Below are positions 43,137-52,313 of a stretch of 64,000 bases of DNA, piece after piece (positions within the stretch are counted from its first letter, which is position 1; every line of letters begins with the position of its first letter). Both the position numbers and the translations under genes were made by a program. The notes under the pieces were generated by a model. That model worked only from the letters and a program-made list of their open reading frames with translations. It did no database searches and was not told the DNA's origin. The stretch is taken from NCBI RefSeq assembly GCF_015686655.1, contig NZ_JADPMP010000009.1, forward strand, positions 218,265 through 282,264. Reading direction: 5' to 3'. The stretch comes from Pontibacter sp. FD36. GTDB lineage: Bacteria > Bacteroidota > Bacteroidia > Cytophagales > Hymenobacteraceae.

Positions 43137-44411
43137 ATGCTTCAGAACTTTAAAGCAATCAGCCTGTCATATAAGAAAGCACCGCTGGATATCAGGGAGC
43201 TGATTGCCTTAGATGAGAACTCATGCAGGCAATTTATTCAGACGCTGAAGAGCTTTATTCAGGCTTCTGACATTCTGGTGCTCTCTACCTGCAACCGCAC
43301 CGAAGTGTATTATAACTCCGATGTGGACTATAGCACCGAAATCGTAAAGCTGCTCGGTATCACGAAAGGCATCGACAACATCACCCAATACCTCGACTAT
43401 TTTACCATCCTCAACGAGCACAACGATGCTGTGCAGCATTTATTTGAGGTGAGTATGGGCCTGGAATCGCAGGTGGTGGGCGATATGCAGATCACGAACC
43501 AGGTGAAGCAGTCGTATCAGTGGGCCGCCGACAACGAGACGGCCGGTCCGTTTCTGCACCGTCTCATGCATACTATCTTCTTCACCAACAAGCGTGTGGT
43601 ACAGGAGACTGCCTTCCGCGACGGCGCCGCCTCTACTTCTTATGCAGCCATTGAGCTGATCGAGGAGCTGACTGCCGATGTGGTGGCTGAGCCAAAGATA
43701 CTGGTAGTAGGTGTGGGTGAAATCGGTGCCGATGTGTGTCGTCACCTCAAAGACAAAGGTTACCAGCATGTGACCATTACCAACCGTACGATGGCTAAAG
43801 CACAGACGTTAGCGGACGAGTGCGGCATGGCTGTGCTCCCATTCGAAGATATCGTGCAAGGCTTGAAAGAAGCAGATGTGATTATCTCTTCTGTAGCCCG
43901 CGAAACGCCTTTCTTCACCAAAGAAATGATCCAGCGCCTGAACGTGCTCACGTTTAAGTTCTTCATAGACTTATCCGTACCTCGTAGTGTAGAAGCCGAG
44001 GTGGAAGCCGTACCAGGGGTGTTGGTTTACAACATCGACACTATACAGAACAAAGCATCTGCCGCACTCCAGCAGCGCATCAACTCTGTGCCGCAGGTAC
44101 GTACTATAATAGAAGAGTCAAAAGAGCAGTTTAACGACTGGTCGAAAGAGATGATGGTATCGCCTACTATCAACAAGCTGAAGAATGCGCTCGAGACGAT
44201 TCGCCAGGAGGAAATGGCCCGCTACATGAAAAAGCTCGGCCCGAAAGAAGCCAAGCTGGTTGACAGCATCACCAAATCGATGATGCAGAAAGTAATAAAA
44301 TTGCCGGTGCTGCAACTGAAAGCTGCCTGCAAACGCGGTGAAGCTGAAACATTGATTGACTTGCTCAACGATCTGTTTGATCTGGAGAAGCAACCCGCAG
44401 ACTCACATTAG
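43137..44411 (+). CDS. hemA: glutamyl-tRNA reductase
   Basis: A 424-residue NADPH enzyme converting Glu-tRNA to glutamate-1-semialdehyde, the first step of tetrapyrrole synthesis by the C5 route. The catalytic cysteine is C52 in LVLSTCNRTEVYY. The tRNA/substrate segment GLESQVVGDMQITNQVK, the nucleotide fold ILVVGVGEIGADVCRHLKDKG and the C-terminal dimerisation helices are present. Start and length fit the family. No other heme genes are in the window. It is divergent from the histidine kinase gene and ends at its own terminator. Confidence 0.96.
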   Translation: MLQNFKAISLSYKKAPLDIRELIALDENSCRQFIQTLKSFIQASDILVLSTCNRTEVYYNSDVDYSTEIVKLLGITKGIDNITQYLDYFTILNEHNDAVQHLFEVSMGLESQVVGDMQITNQVKQSYQWAADNETAGPFLHRLMHTIFFTNKRVVQETAFRDGAASTSYAAIELIEELTADVVAEPKILVVGVGEIGADVCRHLKDKGYQHVTITNRTMAKAQTLADECGMAVLPFEDIVQGLKEADVIISSVARETPFFTKEMIQRLNVLTFKFFIDLSVPRSVEAEVEAVPGVLVYNIDTIQNKASAALQQRINSVPQVRTIIEESKEQFNDWSKEMMVSPTINKLKNALETIRQEEMARYMKKLGPKEAKLVDSITKSMMQKVIKLPVLQLKAACKRGEAETLIDLLNDLFDLEKQPADSH

Positions 44412-44433
44412 CATTGTTAAACATCATTAATAG

Positions 44434-44464
44434 AAAGCTGACTCCAAAAAGTCAGCTTTTTTTG
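44434..44464 (+). terminator. terminator after hemA
   Basis: A 10-bp stem AAAGCTGACT/AGTCAGCTTT with a 6-nt loop is followed by T7. Confidence 0.9.
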
Positions 44465-44615
44465 TGTTTACTCTTGCGTTATATAATTATTTATACATAT
44501 CTTTGTACATATAAATATTCAAATAAGATATTTACTTAAACCGCAGGAAAAACCGATCCAAGCTAAGAGAACAGCAGCAAACAAAATCTAACCTATTACC
44601 CTTAGTGCAGTAAAA

Positions 44616-45017
44616 ATGAAAAACATCTCGACTATCCTATCCTTTATTACTGTTGTTCTGCTATTTAGCTCTTGCACAAGCCATTCGTTTATGCTGACTG
44701 AGCGTGATATTGCCAACGACGGTATAGCTCCCATACAGAAGTCGGACTATAGAATGGTAACTGATAAGCCCGCTGACGCTTATGCAGACGCAGATGCCAA
44801 ATGGATTGCAACCTCGAAGCCACATGTTGTTAGTACCTCCTCCCGTGTCGTGCGTCGAACCGATGCCGTAGCGCTCTCTGCTGCCACTACGCACGAAGGC
44901 CACGAGATACTGAAGCGTGAAGTTGAGAAGGCCATGAAAAAAGACAAGGCTGCCCCTGCCTCCAAAAAGGTAAAAGTAAAAAAGCAAAAAGAATCAGGCG
45001 ACAAAATTCTACTATAA
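44616..45017 (+). CDS. small lipoprotein of unknown function
   Basis: A 133-residue lipoprotein: basic start MKNIS, hydrophobic core and lipobox LFSSC at about residues 16-20. The mature part begins TSHSFMLTERDI and is otherwise featureless. The last 30 residues are strongly basic, rich in Lys (KKVKVKKQK), which could contact nucleic acid or lipid. No family recognised. It has 200 bp of AT-rich leader and shares a long terminator hairpin with the convergent ArsR gene. Confidence 0.6.
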   Translation: MKNISTILSFITVVLLFSSCTSHSFMLTERDIANDGIAPIQKSDYRMVTDKPADAYADADAKWIATSKPHVVSTSSRVVRRTDAVALSAATTHEGHEILKREVEKAMKKDKAAPASKKVKVKKQKESGDKILL

Positions 45018-45076
45018 GCCCCAGGCAGCAGCATTTGCTTCACCGCAAAACTTTGTTAACTGTCTGTTTTATTTAG

Positions 45077-45149
45077 TCAATAGAAAAGCCAAAGGTCCCC
45101 GCCAGCTTCTTTAAACGAAGGGAACGGAGACCTTTGGCTTTTCTATTGA
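45077..45149. terminator. long bidirectional hairpin, 21-bp stem
   Basis: Arms 45077-45097 and 45129-45149 are exact complements, with an inner CTTC/GAAG hairpin. It separates the convergent lipoprotein and ArsR genes. Confidence 0.8.
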
Positions 45150-45184
45150 TGCAATATTCGGTGCCAAAGCACCAGAGCGAATCA

Positions 45185-45493
45185 CTAAATATCAATGCAA
45201 CACTCTTCCAGGCAATCGATCACGTCGATTAGCTTTGGTATGGCAAGGGAGTAGTAAATCTTGGTGCCTACTTTAAAAGAAGAGAGCACACCTTTATCTT
45301 TCAGCGTAATCAAGTGCTGGGAAGCAATAGCCTGTGGCAGGTCCAGATACTTATAAATTTCCGTAACAGTCATTTTATCTTCCTTGCCGAGCAAGTCCAC
45401 TATCGCCAGTCTTTTCGGGTGCGCCAGTACTTTCAGCATGGCGGCCGCCTTATCTATTTTTTTAGATTCAATTCTAGACAACAAACTTTTCAT
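45185..45493 (-). CDS. ArsR-family transcriptional regulator
   Basis: A 102-residue winged helix-turn-helix repressor. The recognition region is LPQAIASQHLITLKDKGVLSS (about 52-72), and the wing GTKIYYSL (76-83). The helix-3 metal-binding ELCVCDL motif of ArsR/SmtB sensors is absent; instead three cysteines C94, C98 and C99 lie at the C-terminus (CLEECC), which may be a metal or redox site. A symmetric TAATTAATAATTA at 45493-45505, overlapping the start codon region, could be an autoregulatory operator. No transporter or arsenate gene is adjacent, so the target is unknown. Confidence 0.88.
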   Translation of the reverse strand: MKSLLSRIESKKIDKAAAMLKVLAHPKRLAIVDLLGKEDKMTVTEIYKYLDLPQAIASQHLITLKDKGVLSSFKVGTKIYYSLAIPKLIDVIDCLEECCIDI

Positions 45494-45931
45494 AATTAAT
45501 AATTATACCTAACAGTTTCTACATACATTTAAACAATACAATTCATATTAAGATATATACGGCAACAGCGACATTTGGCTGATGTAGCTTCAAAGGATTT
45601 TTAAAATTTTCTTCTGAAGGCTCCCATAACACAACACACTCCTTGTCAGACACATCCTGAATGCTGAATTGAGTAGATGTACGTATAAAAATTAAAATTG
45701 GATATATAAAATACTTAATGTTAATAGATTACTATATGGCCCTTGCCCGATTGACTCCCTCCGCGAATTGTCCAACCTGACTTCCTTTTACCAAAAATCC
45801 AGTGTCGTAACGCGTATTCCCAGTACAGTACAATCCTCACCTCCAAGGTTCCATAAGATTTCGTGGGTCTGTACGCTCCGATGTATTTTTGTACCTTTGC
45901 GGTCTGTAAACCCTTAACTACAAACAAACCC
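45494..45931. other. 438-bp AT-rich intergenic region
   Basis: It lies between the divergent ArsR and ELFV dehydrogenase genes. It holds the AT-rich symmetric sequence at the ArsR start, an AT-rich stretch at 45685-45730, and the promoter pair just before the dehydrogenase. Nothing else is recognisable. Confidence 0.5.
45884..45899 (+). promoter_or_regulatory. two adjoining TAnnTTTG boxes
   Basis: TATTTTTG (45884-45891) and TACCTTTG (45892-45899) lie 33-40 bp before the dehydrogenase ATG at 45932. They support that start over an ATG 69 bp upstream, which would precede the promoter. Confidence 0.5.
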
Positions 45932-47158
45932 ATGAAAGAGCTTCTCGAAAAATTTGAGAATAAACGCCCTGAGATAGTATTTGAGTGGAAAGATGCTGAA
46001 ACTGAAGCCGAAGGCTGGGTTGTGATCAACTCGCTGCGCGGTGGTGCGGCCGGTGGTGGCACCCGCATGCGCAAAGGCCTGGACAAGCGCGAGGTAGAGT
46101 CATTAGCCAAAACCATGGAGGTGAAGTTCACCGTATCCGGTCCTGCTATCGGCGGAGCCAAGTCTGGCATCAACTTCGATCCGGCCGACCCGCGCAAGCG
46201 AGGTGTGCTGGAGCGCTGGTACAAGGCCGTTATTCCACTTCTGAAGAGCTATTACGGAACAGGTGGCGACCTTAATGTGGACGAGATACACGAGGTAATT
46301 CCAATTACAGAAGACTATGGCCTGTGGCACCCGCAGGAAGGGGTAGTGAACGGCCATTTCAATGCAACCGAGCCTCAGAAGATAAACAAGATAGGTCAGC
46401 TTCGTCAGGGAGTGATCAAAGTGATTGAGGACCCGGCTTACACTCCGGCCGCTGCCCGCAAGTATACCGTGGCTGATATGATTACAGGGTATGGAGTGGC
46501 CGAGGCTGTTTGCCATTACTATACTATCTGGGGTGGTTCGTTTGAGGGTAAGCGTGCCATCATACAAGGCTGGGGAAATGTAGGGGCCGCTGCTGCCTTT
46601 TACCTGGCAGGCAAGGGCGTTAAAATTGTTGGCATTATCGATCGGGCGAGTGGTCTGATCAATGAAGAAGGCTTCACTTTTGAAGAAATCAGGGAACTGT
46701 TCTTGGGCCGGCAGGGCAATGCTCTCTACACCGAAAATTTGATCCCTTTTGAGGAGATGAACAACCGCATCTGGTCTCTTCCTGCCGAGATCTTTATACC
46801 TGCTGCAGCATCTCGTCTTGTTACCCGCGGACAGCTGGAGCAAATGATCGCCAGCGGCCTGGAGGTAATCTCATGCGGTGCCAACGTGCCGTTCCAGGAT
46901 CCGGAGATTTTCTTTGGCCCTACCGGTGAGTTTGCCGATCGCAACATATCCGTTATACCTGACTTTATCGCAAACTGCGGCATGGCGCGTGTGTTTGCTT
47001 ACCTGATGGAGAATGAAGTGGAAATCACCGATGACGCTATTTTCCATGACATTTCCAGTGTCATCCGGGAGGCATTAGAGAGAACCCATACCAAGAACCA
47101 GGCAAAGACCGAGATCGCCAAAACTTCTTTTGAAATAGCACTGAGCCAACTGCTATAA
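45932..47158 (+). CDS. Glu/Leu/Phe/Val-family amino-acid dehydrogenase, divergent type
   Basis: A 408-residue ELFV dehydrogenase. The start at MKELLEKFE is chosen because promoter boxes lie immediately upstream. The substrate-domain motif is GGAAGGGTRMRKG (37-49), the catalytic lysine is K77 in IGGAKSGINFDP, and the dinucleotide fold has IIQGWGNVGAAAAFYLAGKG. The acid that normally pairs with the lysine is not in a standard APD context (GGDLNVDEIHEV follows instead), so it differs from both GDH and leucine dehydrogenase. The substrate is therefore uncertain. It is followed 4 bp later by an MscS gene, an odd partner. Confidence 0.82.
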   Translation: MKELLEKFENKRPEIVFEWKDAETEAEGWVVINSLRGGAAGGGTRMRKGLDKREVESLAKTMEVKFTVSGPAIGGAKSGINFDPADPRKRGVLERWYKAVIPLLKSYYGTGGDLNVDEIHEVIPITEDYGLWHPQEGVVNGHFNATEPQKINKIGQLRQGVIKVIEDPAYTPAAARKYTVADMITGYGVAEAVCHYYTIWGGSFEGKRAIIQGWGNVGAAAAFYLAGKGVKIVGIIDRASGLINEEGFTFEEIRELFLGRQGNALYTENLIPFEEMNNRIWSLPAEIFIPAAASRLVTRGQLEQMIASGLEVISCGANVPFQDPEIFFGPTGEFADRNISVIPDFIANCGMARVFAYLMENEVEITDDAIFHDISSVIREALERTHTKNQAKTEIAKTSFEIALSQLL

Positions 47159-47162
47159 TACA

Positions 47163-48326
47163 ATGAGCATGGATGATATAAGAGCGTATCTTTCCTATGA
47201 ATTTTTAGGCAACACAGTAGCGGCTTATCTTTGGTTCGCCACTATACTGCTGATCGGTTATATCTTTAAAACCCTGCTGTCGAGACTGATCACCGGTATC
47301 ATTTTCAGGGTGGTGAAGCGCTTTGCAGACGAGGAGGGCCAGGCTAGTCTGAAGCGGTTTCTGATACAGCCGCTGGAGATGGTGGTGTTTCTGGTCTTTC
47401 TTTTTCTGGCTGTTAACGTGCTGAAGTTTCCATCCGGGGTAGAATACATCGGCAGCCCTATGCTGCAGATAGCTTTATTTCGCATCTATCAAATCTTCAT
47501 CATTGCAGCCATTACTTGGGTTATTACACGCTTCATCGATTTCTTTGGGCTTGTATTCCAGCGCAGAGCCAGCCGCACCACATCCAAGCTCGATGATCAA
47601 CTTGTACCGTTCTTTAAGGATTTTTCCAAAGTCATCATCTACATATTTGCCTTCTTGGTGGTGCTGGGTTCGGTTTTCGGAGTAAACGTAGCGGCCATTG
47701 TTGCCAGTTTGGGTGTAGGTGGCCTGGCCATTGCCTTCGCTGCCAAGGAAAGCCTGGAAAACCTGCTCGCCTCTTTTACGATCTTCCTGGATCATCCATT
47801 TGTAGTTGGTGACCTGGTGGAAGTAGGCGGCGTAACAGGTGTGATTGAAAAAATCGGATTTCGAAGCACGCGCATACGCACACTGGAGAAGACCTTCGTG
47901 ACCGTACCCAACAAGAGCATGATCGACAAACCGCTTAACAACCTGAGCCTGCGCACTTTCCGCAGAGTACAGTTTGACGTGAACCTGACTTATGACACAA
48001 CCTCAGCTCAGATCAAGGCCATCACCAGCGAATTGCAGGAGTACATCGACAGCCATCCACAGACAAACCAGGATGGCCGCATCCGCTTTCAGAACCTTGG
48101 AGCTAGCTCTAAGGACGTCATGGTGCTCTATTTTGTGGAAGCGCTGGATTGGAACGAGTACATCAATATTAAAGAAGAAGTGGCTTACAAGATCGTGGAA
48201 GTAGTAGAAAAGCACGGCGCCGACTTTGCTTTCCCTACGCAGACATTGCATGTTTATAAGGAAAATAAGCGGGACACTCCGCAGGCACCTGAAACAGTTC
48301 ATTTCCCTCCTTCTGATCTGCACTAA
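47163..48326 (+). CDS. MscS-family mechanosensitive channel
   Basis: A 387-residue inner-membrane channel. Four spans lie in residues 15-180. The pore-lining helix has ILGSVFGVNVAAIVASLGVGGLAIAFA-type Gly/Ala packing (about 160-185), followed by the MscS beta domain KESLENLLASF, DHPFVVGDLVEVGGVTG and TFVTVPNKSM. A C-terminal alpha/beta domain ends near 375. It is probably an osmotic safety valve. The gene begins 4 bp after the dehydrogenase gene, so the two are co-transcribed. A second MscS gene is cut at the left edge of the window. Confidence 0.93.
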   Translation: MSMDDIRAYLSYEFLGNTVAAYLWFATILLIGYIFKTLLSRLITGIIFRVVKRFADEEGQASLKRFLIQPLEMVVFLVFLFLAVNVLKFPSGVEYIGSPMLQIALFRIYQIFIIAAITWVITRFIDFFGLVFQRRASRTTSKLDDQLVPFFKDFSKVIIYIFAFLVVLGSVFGVNVAAIVASLGVGGLAIAFAAKESLENLLASFTIFLDHPFVVGDLVEVGGVTGVIEKIGFRSTRIRTLEKTFVTVPNKSMIDKPLNNLSLRTFRRVQFDVNLTYDTTSAQIKAITSELQEYIDSHPQTNQDGRIRFQNLGASSKDVMVLYFVEALDWNEYINIKEEVAYKIVEVVEKHGADFAFPTQTLHVYKENKRDTPQAPETVHFPPSDLH

Positions 48327-48720
48327 GTAGAAATACTTGCACAGCTATAAATAAAAAAGCCGGAGAAACTCCGGCTTTTTTTTCACCCTTATATTTTCAA
48401 ACTGCAGCATCTCCTTCGCCATTATTGGACCTTACCAAGGGAGCCTACAGTAGTTTTACATCTATTCCAAAAAATCAACGCAAATCATTATTGTAATTTT
48501 GTTTTATCTAACGACCGAATGCCCGTCAGGTTATACAATCAACAGTATTTTTTTAACAAAGAACCACTTTAACAAGGTAAACGATCATTAACAAAGGATG
48601 TAAGTAAAATATAATTTTTACAATACTGCATTTACACCTATTATAACATCCTACCTATACCTATTTGAGTTAACCCAATCCGCACAAATACTGACCAGGT
48701 ATAACCGCTGTGCTGTAGTC
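48327..48720. other. 394-bp convergent intergenic region
   Basis: AT-rich DNA between the convergent MscS and AsmA genes. It holds the MscS terminator (48355-48383) and two copies of the AGGTATA/TATACCT motif near 48655 and 48698. No reading frame or conserved RNA is apparent. Confidence 0.5.
48355..48383 (+). terminator. terminator after the MscS gene
   Basis: An 11-bp stem AAAAGCCGGAG/CTCCGGCTTTT with an AAA loop is followed by further T residues. Confidence 0.9.
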
Positions 48721-51219
48721 TTAGTCAAAGTCGAAATACTCCCCTTCCTGCAGCTCCACTTTCTTCTCCTGCTTTACCGGCTTTTTACCACGCAGCAGGT
48801 CCTTAAGCTCCTGTCCTTCTTGCTTCAGGTCTGTTTTGATTTTCTCACGCACCCGCTCGTTGTCATAAGCTAGCTTAAAGTCGCTCTCCTTGCCACGCAG
48901 GGTCAGGAAAAGTGAACTGTTCCCTGCATCCGGATCATCTGCCACCACCCCATATACACTATCACGGTCAGGGCGACTCCCTTTGGACAGCGGTAGCTTG
49001 ATGCGGTAGTCCATGTCCTGGTCAAAGGTATGGGTGCCCGAGATGGACACTGAAGGTATAGCTGACAAGTTGGAACGAATGTCCATCTCAGGAATGAAAA
49101 TGGTGCGCTGCTGTATCCAGAAATTGTTGCTTAGCTCAGCAAACTTCATATTCGCCAGCTCTGAACGCTTTACGAAGGCGGACATCTTCTGCATCGGAGC
49201 AAAATTGATCAGCTGTCCGTCACGCACTGTAGCGGCTATTTCGGCTTGCATCAGGTCAGTTTTGGCATTGAGATGGCTGTCGAAGTACACATCTGATACA
49301 ATGTTGGCTGTGAGCTTACCCCGCAGGTGCTTATCGGAGACAAAGCTCTGCCCAAAGTTCTCGAAAACATAGAACAGGCTGTCGACACTCATATTGCTTA
49401 GTTTGGTGGCTGTGCTCACCTTGATGTGGTCGCGGTTACGGGCATCCAGGTTGCCGCGCACGGCAAAGTTGCCGCCAATGGCATTGAATGAGATATTGGG
49501 ACTCGATACGATCTGGTTACGCAGCTTTACCTCTCCTTTGATATGCTCTCCTCTGAAGCGCCTGAACTTCGCCTGCCGGATGGCGGCGCTCAGGTCAAAG
49601 GCAATGTCCGGTGAAATGTTAAATTTATAGGCGCTATTACTGGTTTGTCTGGCATCGGCCGGGGTATTCAGTTCTTCGCTAAGCAACTGGTCGAAGTTGA
49701 GGTACTGGCTACTGAAATCCGCTTCCACGAGCAGACGCTGCCTGTCAAGCAGCAACCAGGCCATGACATTGCGAAACATACCGTTCAGCACAAAGTCTGA
49801 GTCGCCTAGCTGCCCTTTGAAGTCCGACACCGCCACATCATTCTTCTTGAAAATGAAGTTGCCATTCAGGCTCTTCAGTGGCATCGGCATTTCCTTGAGG
49901 TTCAGCATCACGTTGTGCAGCGTAATGTCGCCGCTTGTATTCAGGGTGCTGTTGCCCGGCCTGGCCTTAAACTCTTTTAAATTTCCTGCAAAGGCAATGC
50001 GTACATCTGCCAGCCCACTTCCACCGCGCACCTCATCCAGCTGCAGCAGGCTCACCACATAGCCTACATCCAGCATACCTTTGGCGCTAAAGGCCAGGTA
50101 GGGGTTATCAAAGTTGCGGTAAGTCAGGCTTCCTTCAAACGGGCGCTTGTTCAGCACGCCTTTCAAATTCTTCAATTCCAGTAATGAGGTTGCAGCGCTC
50201 TTTCCGCCGCCGTTTGTAAAGTAGCCGTCCAGGTGCAGGCCATCAACCTTCTGCTTCGTATCGGGGTGAAAGAAAGATGCATTGCGGGCGCCAAACTCAA
50301 AGGCTACCTCTGGATTGTGCTTAGCGGATACTTTGCCCCGTACAGTGCCTTTAAAGAACACATCGCCTTCACTGCGGTATTGGTTATACTCACGCGTGAT
50401 TTGCTGCGGCAATAGTGACAGCAAGGACTGTATGTTGGTGTCTTTTCCCTGCAGTTGCAAATCCAACTCTGTAGTGCCGCCATAGGCGATCTGTCCGCCG
50501 ACTTCATAAGCGGCTCCCTCCACCTGCACAACTGATGGCTGCAGGGCAATGGTCTGTGCCGTGCGGTTTATGGTAAGGGCGGTGTGTAGCGCAACCGACT
50601 TCTCTTTAAAGTACTCGCTCTCTCCTATCCGTATAGTCGCTATCGTAGCGTTTCCTTTCGTTTCTAAGGCTATCTCATCGTTTGTGATGGTCATAGCGGC
50701 AATCAACTGCTCTGCATCAGCTTCGATGTAGTGGTTTAGCTGCAGGTCGGTGTAGCGCACAGCCACCTGGCTCAGGTTAATCCTTTCCAGATTAAAGGCG
50801 AAATCACCGGATGACTCGCTGGAATCAGTTGCAATGATGTGGTAGTTAGCCTGCCCGTTTTTCAGCACACGCACATGGATGGAGCCATTCTCCAGGTATA
50901 GCTGTTTTACATCATACTTACCACGGATGATATCAAATACGCTGAATGTGAAATACAGCTTCTCGGCTCGGGCCAGCGACGAATCACTTTCGGCTATACC
51001 CTCGTGCACGTTTACCTGGTCAAGCGCCACAGCCACCTGCGGAAATTTGTCGAAGAGAGAGAGTGAAATCTTACCGACTTCTACCTTTGTTGTAATGTGC
51101 TTATTGGCTTCGGCAACAAAGAGGCCAATTATTTTATCCTGATACGCATATACCAAACCCGCCGAAATGCCTGTAATCGCCACTGCTGCCAGGGCGATAT
51201 AAAATAGCACTTTTTTCAC
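48721..51219 (-). CDS. AsmA-family membrane protein
   Basis: An 832-residue protein anchored by one N-terminal span (about 3-24) with a large periplasmic body. GTG 51219 giving MKKVLFYIALAAV is preferred over TTG six codons upstream because it opens directly with the membrane signal. The AsmA N-terminal region is recognised by VEVGKISLSLFDKFPQVAVALDQVNV and the long beta-repeat body by repeated short segments such as VRGNLDARNRD and ISGTHTFDQDMDYRIKLP near the C-terminus. AsmA proteins are thought to form lipid bridges between membranes. The C-terminus is a Lys/Glu-rich tail. It is a single gene, with no visible terminator. Confidence 0.85.
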   Translation of the reverse strand: MKKVLFYIALAAVAITGISAGLVYAYQDKIIGLFVAEANKHITTKVEVGKISLSLFDKFPQVAVALDQVNVHEGIAESDSSLARAEKLYFTFSVFDIIRGKYDVKQLYLENGSIHVRVLKNGQANYHIIATDSSESSGDFAFNLERINLSQVAVRYTDLQLNHYIEADAEQLIAAMTITNDEIALETKGNATIATIRIGESEYFKEKSVALHTALTINRTAQTIALQPSVVQVEGAAYEVGGQIAYGGTTELDLQLQGKDTNIQSLLSLLPQQITREYNQYRSEGDVFFKGTVRGKVSAKHNPEVAFEFGARNASFFHPDTKQKVDGLHLDGYFTNGGGKSAATSLLELKNLKGVLNKRPFEGSLTYRNFDNPYLAFSAKGMLDVGYVVSLLQLDEVRGGSGLADVRIAFAGNLKEFKARPGNSTLNTSGDITLHNVMLNLKEMPMPLKSLNGNFIFKKNDVAVSDFKGQLGDSDFVLNGMFRNVMAWLLLDRQRLLVEADFSSQYLNFDQLLSEELNTPADARQTSNSAYKFNISPDIAFDLSAAIRQAKFRRFRGEHIKGEVKLRNQIVSSPNISFNAIGGNFAVRGNLDARNRDHIKVSTATKLSNMSVDSLFYVFENFGQSFVSDKHLRGKLTANIVSDVYFDSHLNAKTDLMQAEIAATVRDGQLINFAPMQKMSAFVKRSELANMKFAELSNNFWIQQRTIFIPEMDIRSNLSAIPSVSISGTHTFDQDMDYRIKLPLSKGSRPDRDSVYGVVADDPDAGNSSLFLTLRGKESDFKLAYDNERVREKIKTDLKQEGQELKDLLRGKKPVKQEKKVELQEGEYFDFD

Positions 51220-51422
51220 AACACGATTTCGTCCCAAGAGAAAGTTCAGATTTTAAGCATCTTACAAAAGCTAAAGGTACTGCAGTATTCACACGTGCAC
51301 AATAGGCCTAAGGGCACGAAAAAAAATTTTAAGATTTTTTTTCCAAATGTTTTGCAGTTCCAAAAAAACGCCCCATATTTGCATCATCAAACGGGGACAA
51401 CAGGTCAACGAAACGATAAAAC

Positions 51423-51497
51423 GGGGTGTTAGCTCAGCTGGTTCAGAGCACCTGCCTTACAAGCAGGGGGTCACTGGTTCGAATCCAGTACGCCCCA
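51423..51497 (+). tRNA. tRNA-Val (anticodon TAC)
   Basis: A 75-nt cloverleaf. Acceptor stem GGGGTGT pairs with ACGCCCC and the discriminator A is at 51497. The D-arm includes AGCTCAGCTGG, the anticodon stem CCTGC/GCAGG holds loop CTTACAA with anticodon TAC at 51458-51460, and the T-arm contains GGTTCGAATCC. CCA is not encoded. It decodes GUA (and by wobble other Val codons). It is transcribed alone, with a terminator just downstream. Confidence 0.96.
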
Positions 51498-51498
51498 C

Positions 51499-51529
51499 AA
51501 AAGGACAACTTAAAAGTTGTCCTTTTTTT
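51499..51529 (+). terminator. terminator after tRNA-Val
   Basis: AAAAGGACAACT and AGTTGTCCTTTT pair around a tight 4-nt loop, followed by further T residues. Confidence 0.88.
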
Positions 51530-51654
51530 ATGTCTATACTTTTCTGTTTTGCCTGATTTTCAGGGCTGTACCTACTGGTCACCAATTCACCCTCTATACC
51601 TTAACGCCTATCCCTGTGTATTGGTATGCCAAGCACCTGGCTCGAAGTCGTTAA

Positions 51655-51687
51655 AATAAAAAAGGCCATACCTGTTACCGGCTGGCC
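51655..51687 (-). terminator. terminator after coaE
   Basis: A GGCCA/TGGCC stem with a 14-nt loop is followed on the minus strand by TTTTTTATT, 29 bp past the coaE stop. The stem is short, so confidence is moderate. Confidence 0.6.
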
Positions 51688-51715
51688 TACATCTCTGTTT
51701 CGCTTCAACTGTTGC

Positions 51716-52309
51716 TTATACCTTATCCAAAAACTGCTGGTGCAGGCTAAGCACCTGCGGGATGATCAACTGCTGATCATCGTTGTAGACAATGTGCTGT
51801 GCCCGGGCAATTTTCTCTTCTTCGCTTAGCTGTTTACTGATGATTGCCTTTATATCAGCTTCTGTCCGGTGCGCGTCTCGTTTGAGCAGGCGCTTGAGAC
51901 GCACCTCCAACGGGGAAGTCACAACAATAATTTCATCCATCTGCCGCCAAGACTCTGACTCGAACATCAGCGCGGCTTCCTTGATCAGATAGGGGGCTTT
52001 AGCATTCGACGCTGCCCAACGCTCAAAGTCGGTGCCTACATGTGGATGCACCATGGCATTCAGCTTCTCCAGTCGCTCTTGGTTATTGAAAACCACCGAC
52101 GCCAGATAAGCGCGATTTAATTGTCCCTCTGAGGTATAGGTTTCCTGCCCAAAGGCCTCCTGTAACTCTTGCTTTAGCGCTGGGTCATGTTGCATTACCC
52201 ACTTGGCGCGGGTGTCAGCGTCATACACAGGTATACCCAATACCTGAAACAGGCGGCACACTATTGTTTTGCCAACTCCTATACCTCCAGTTACACCTAT
52301 CCTAAGCAT
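51716..52309 (-). CDS. coaE: dephospho-CoA kinase
   Basis: A 197-residue P-loop kinase performing the last step of coenzyme A synthesis. The start MLRIGVTGGIGVGKTIVCRLF holds the Walker A motif at about 8-15. DADTRAKWVM and HPHVGTDFERW are family segments, and ITSPLEVRLKRLLKRD-like lid residues are seen (VVTSPLEVRLKRL). Length matches the family. It is the last gene of the minus-strand run that begins at nusB, beginning 4 bp after the ybbR-like gene stop, with a terminator beyond. Confidence 0.96.
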   Translation of the reverse strand: MLRIGVTGGIGVGKTIVCRLFQVLGIPVYDADTRAKWVMQHDPALKQELQEAFGQETYTSEGQLNRAYLASVVFNNQERLEKLNAMVHPHVGTDFERWAASNAKAPYLIKEAALMFESESWRQMDEIIVVTSPLEVRLKRLLKRDAHRTEADIKAIISKQLSEEEKIARAQHIVYNDDQQLIIPQVLSLHQQFLDKV

Positions 52310-52313
52310 AAGA

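Noticed and set aside
51423..51700. tRNA-Val as an integration site for a mobile element
   Set aside because: No repeat of the tRNA 3' end, integrase or composition change occurs on either side.
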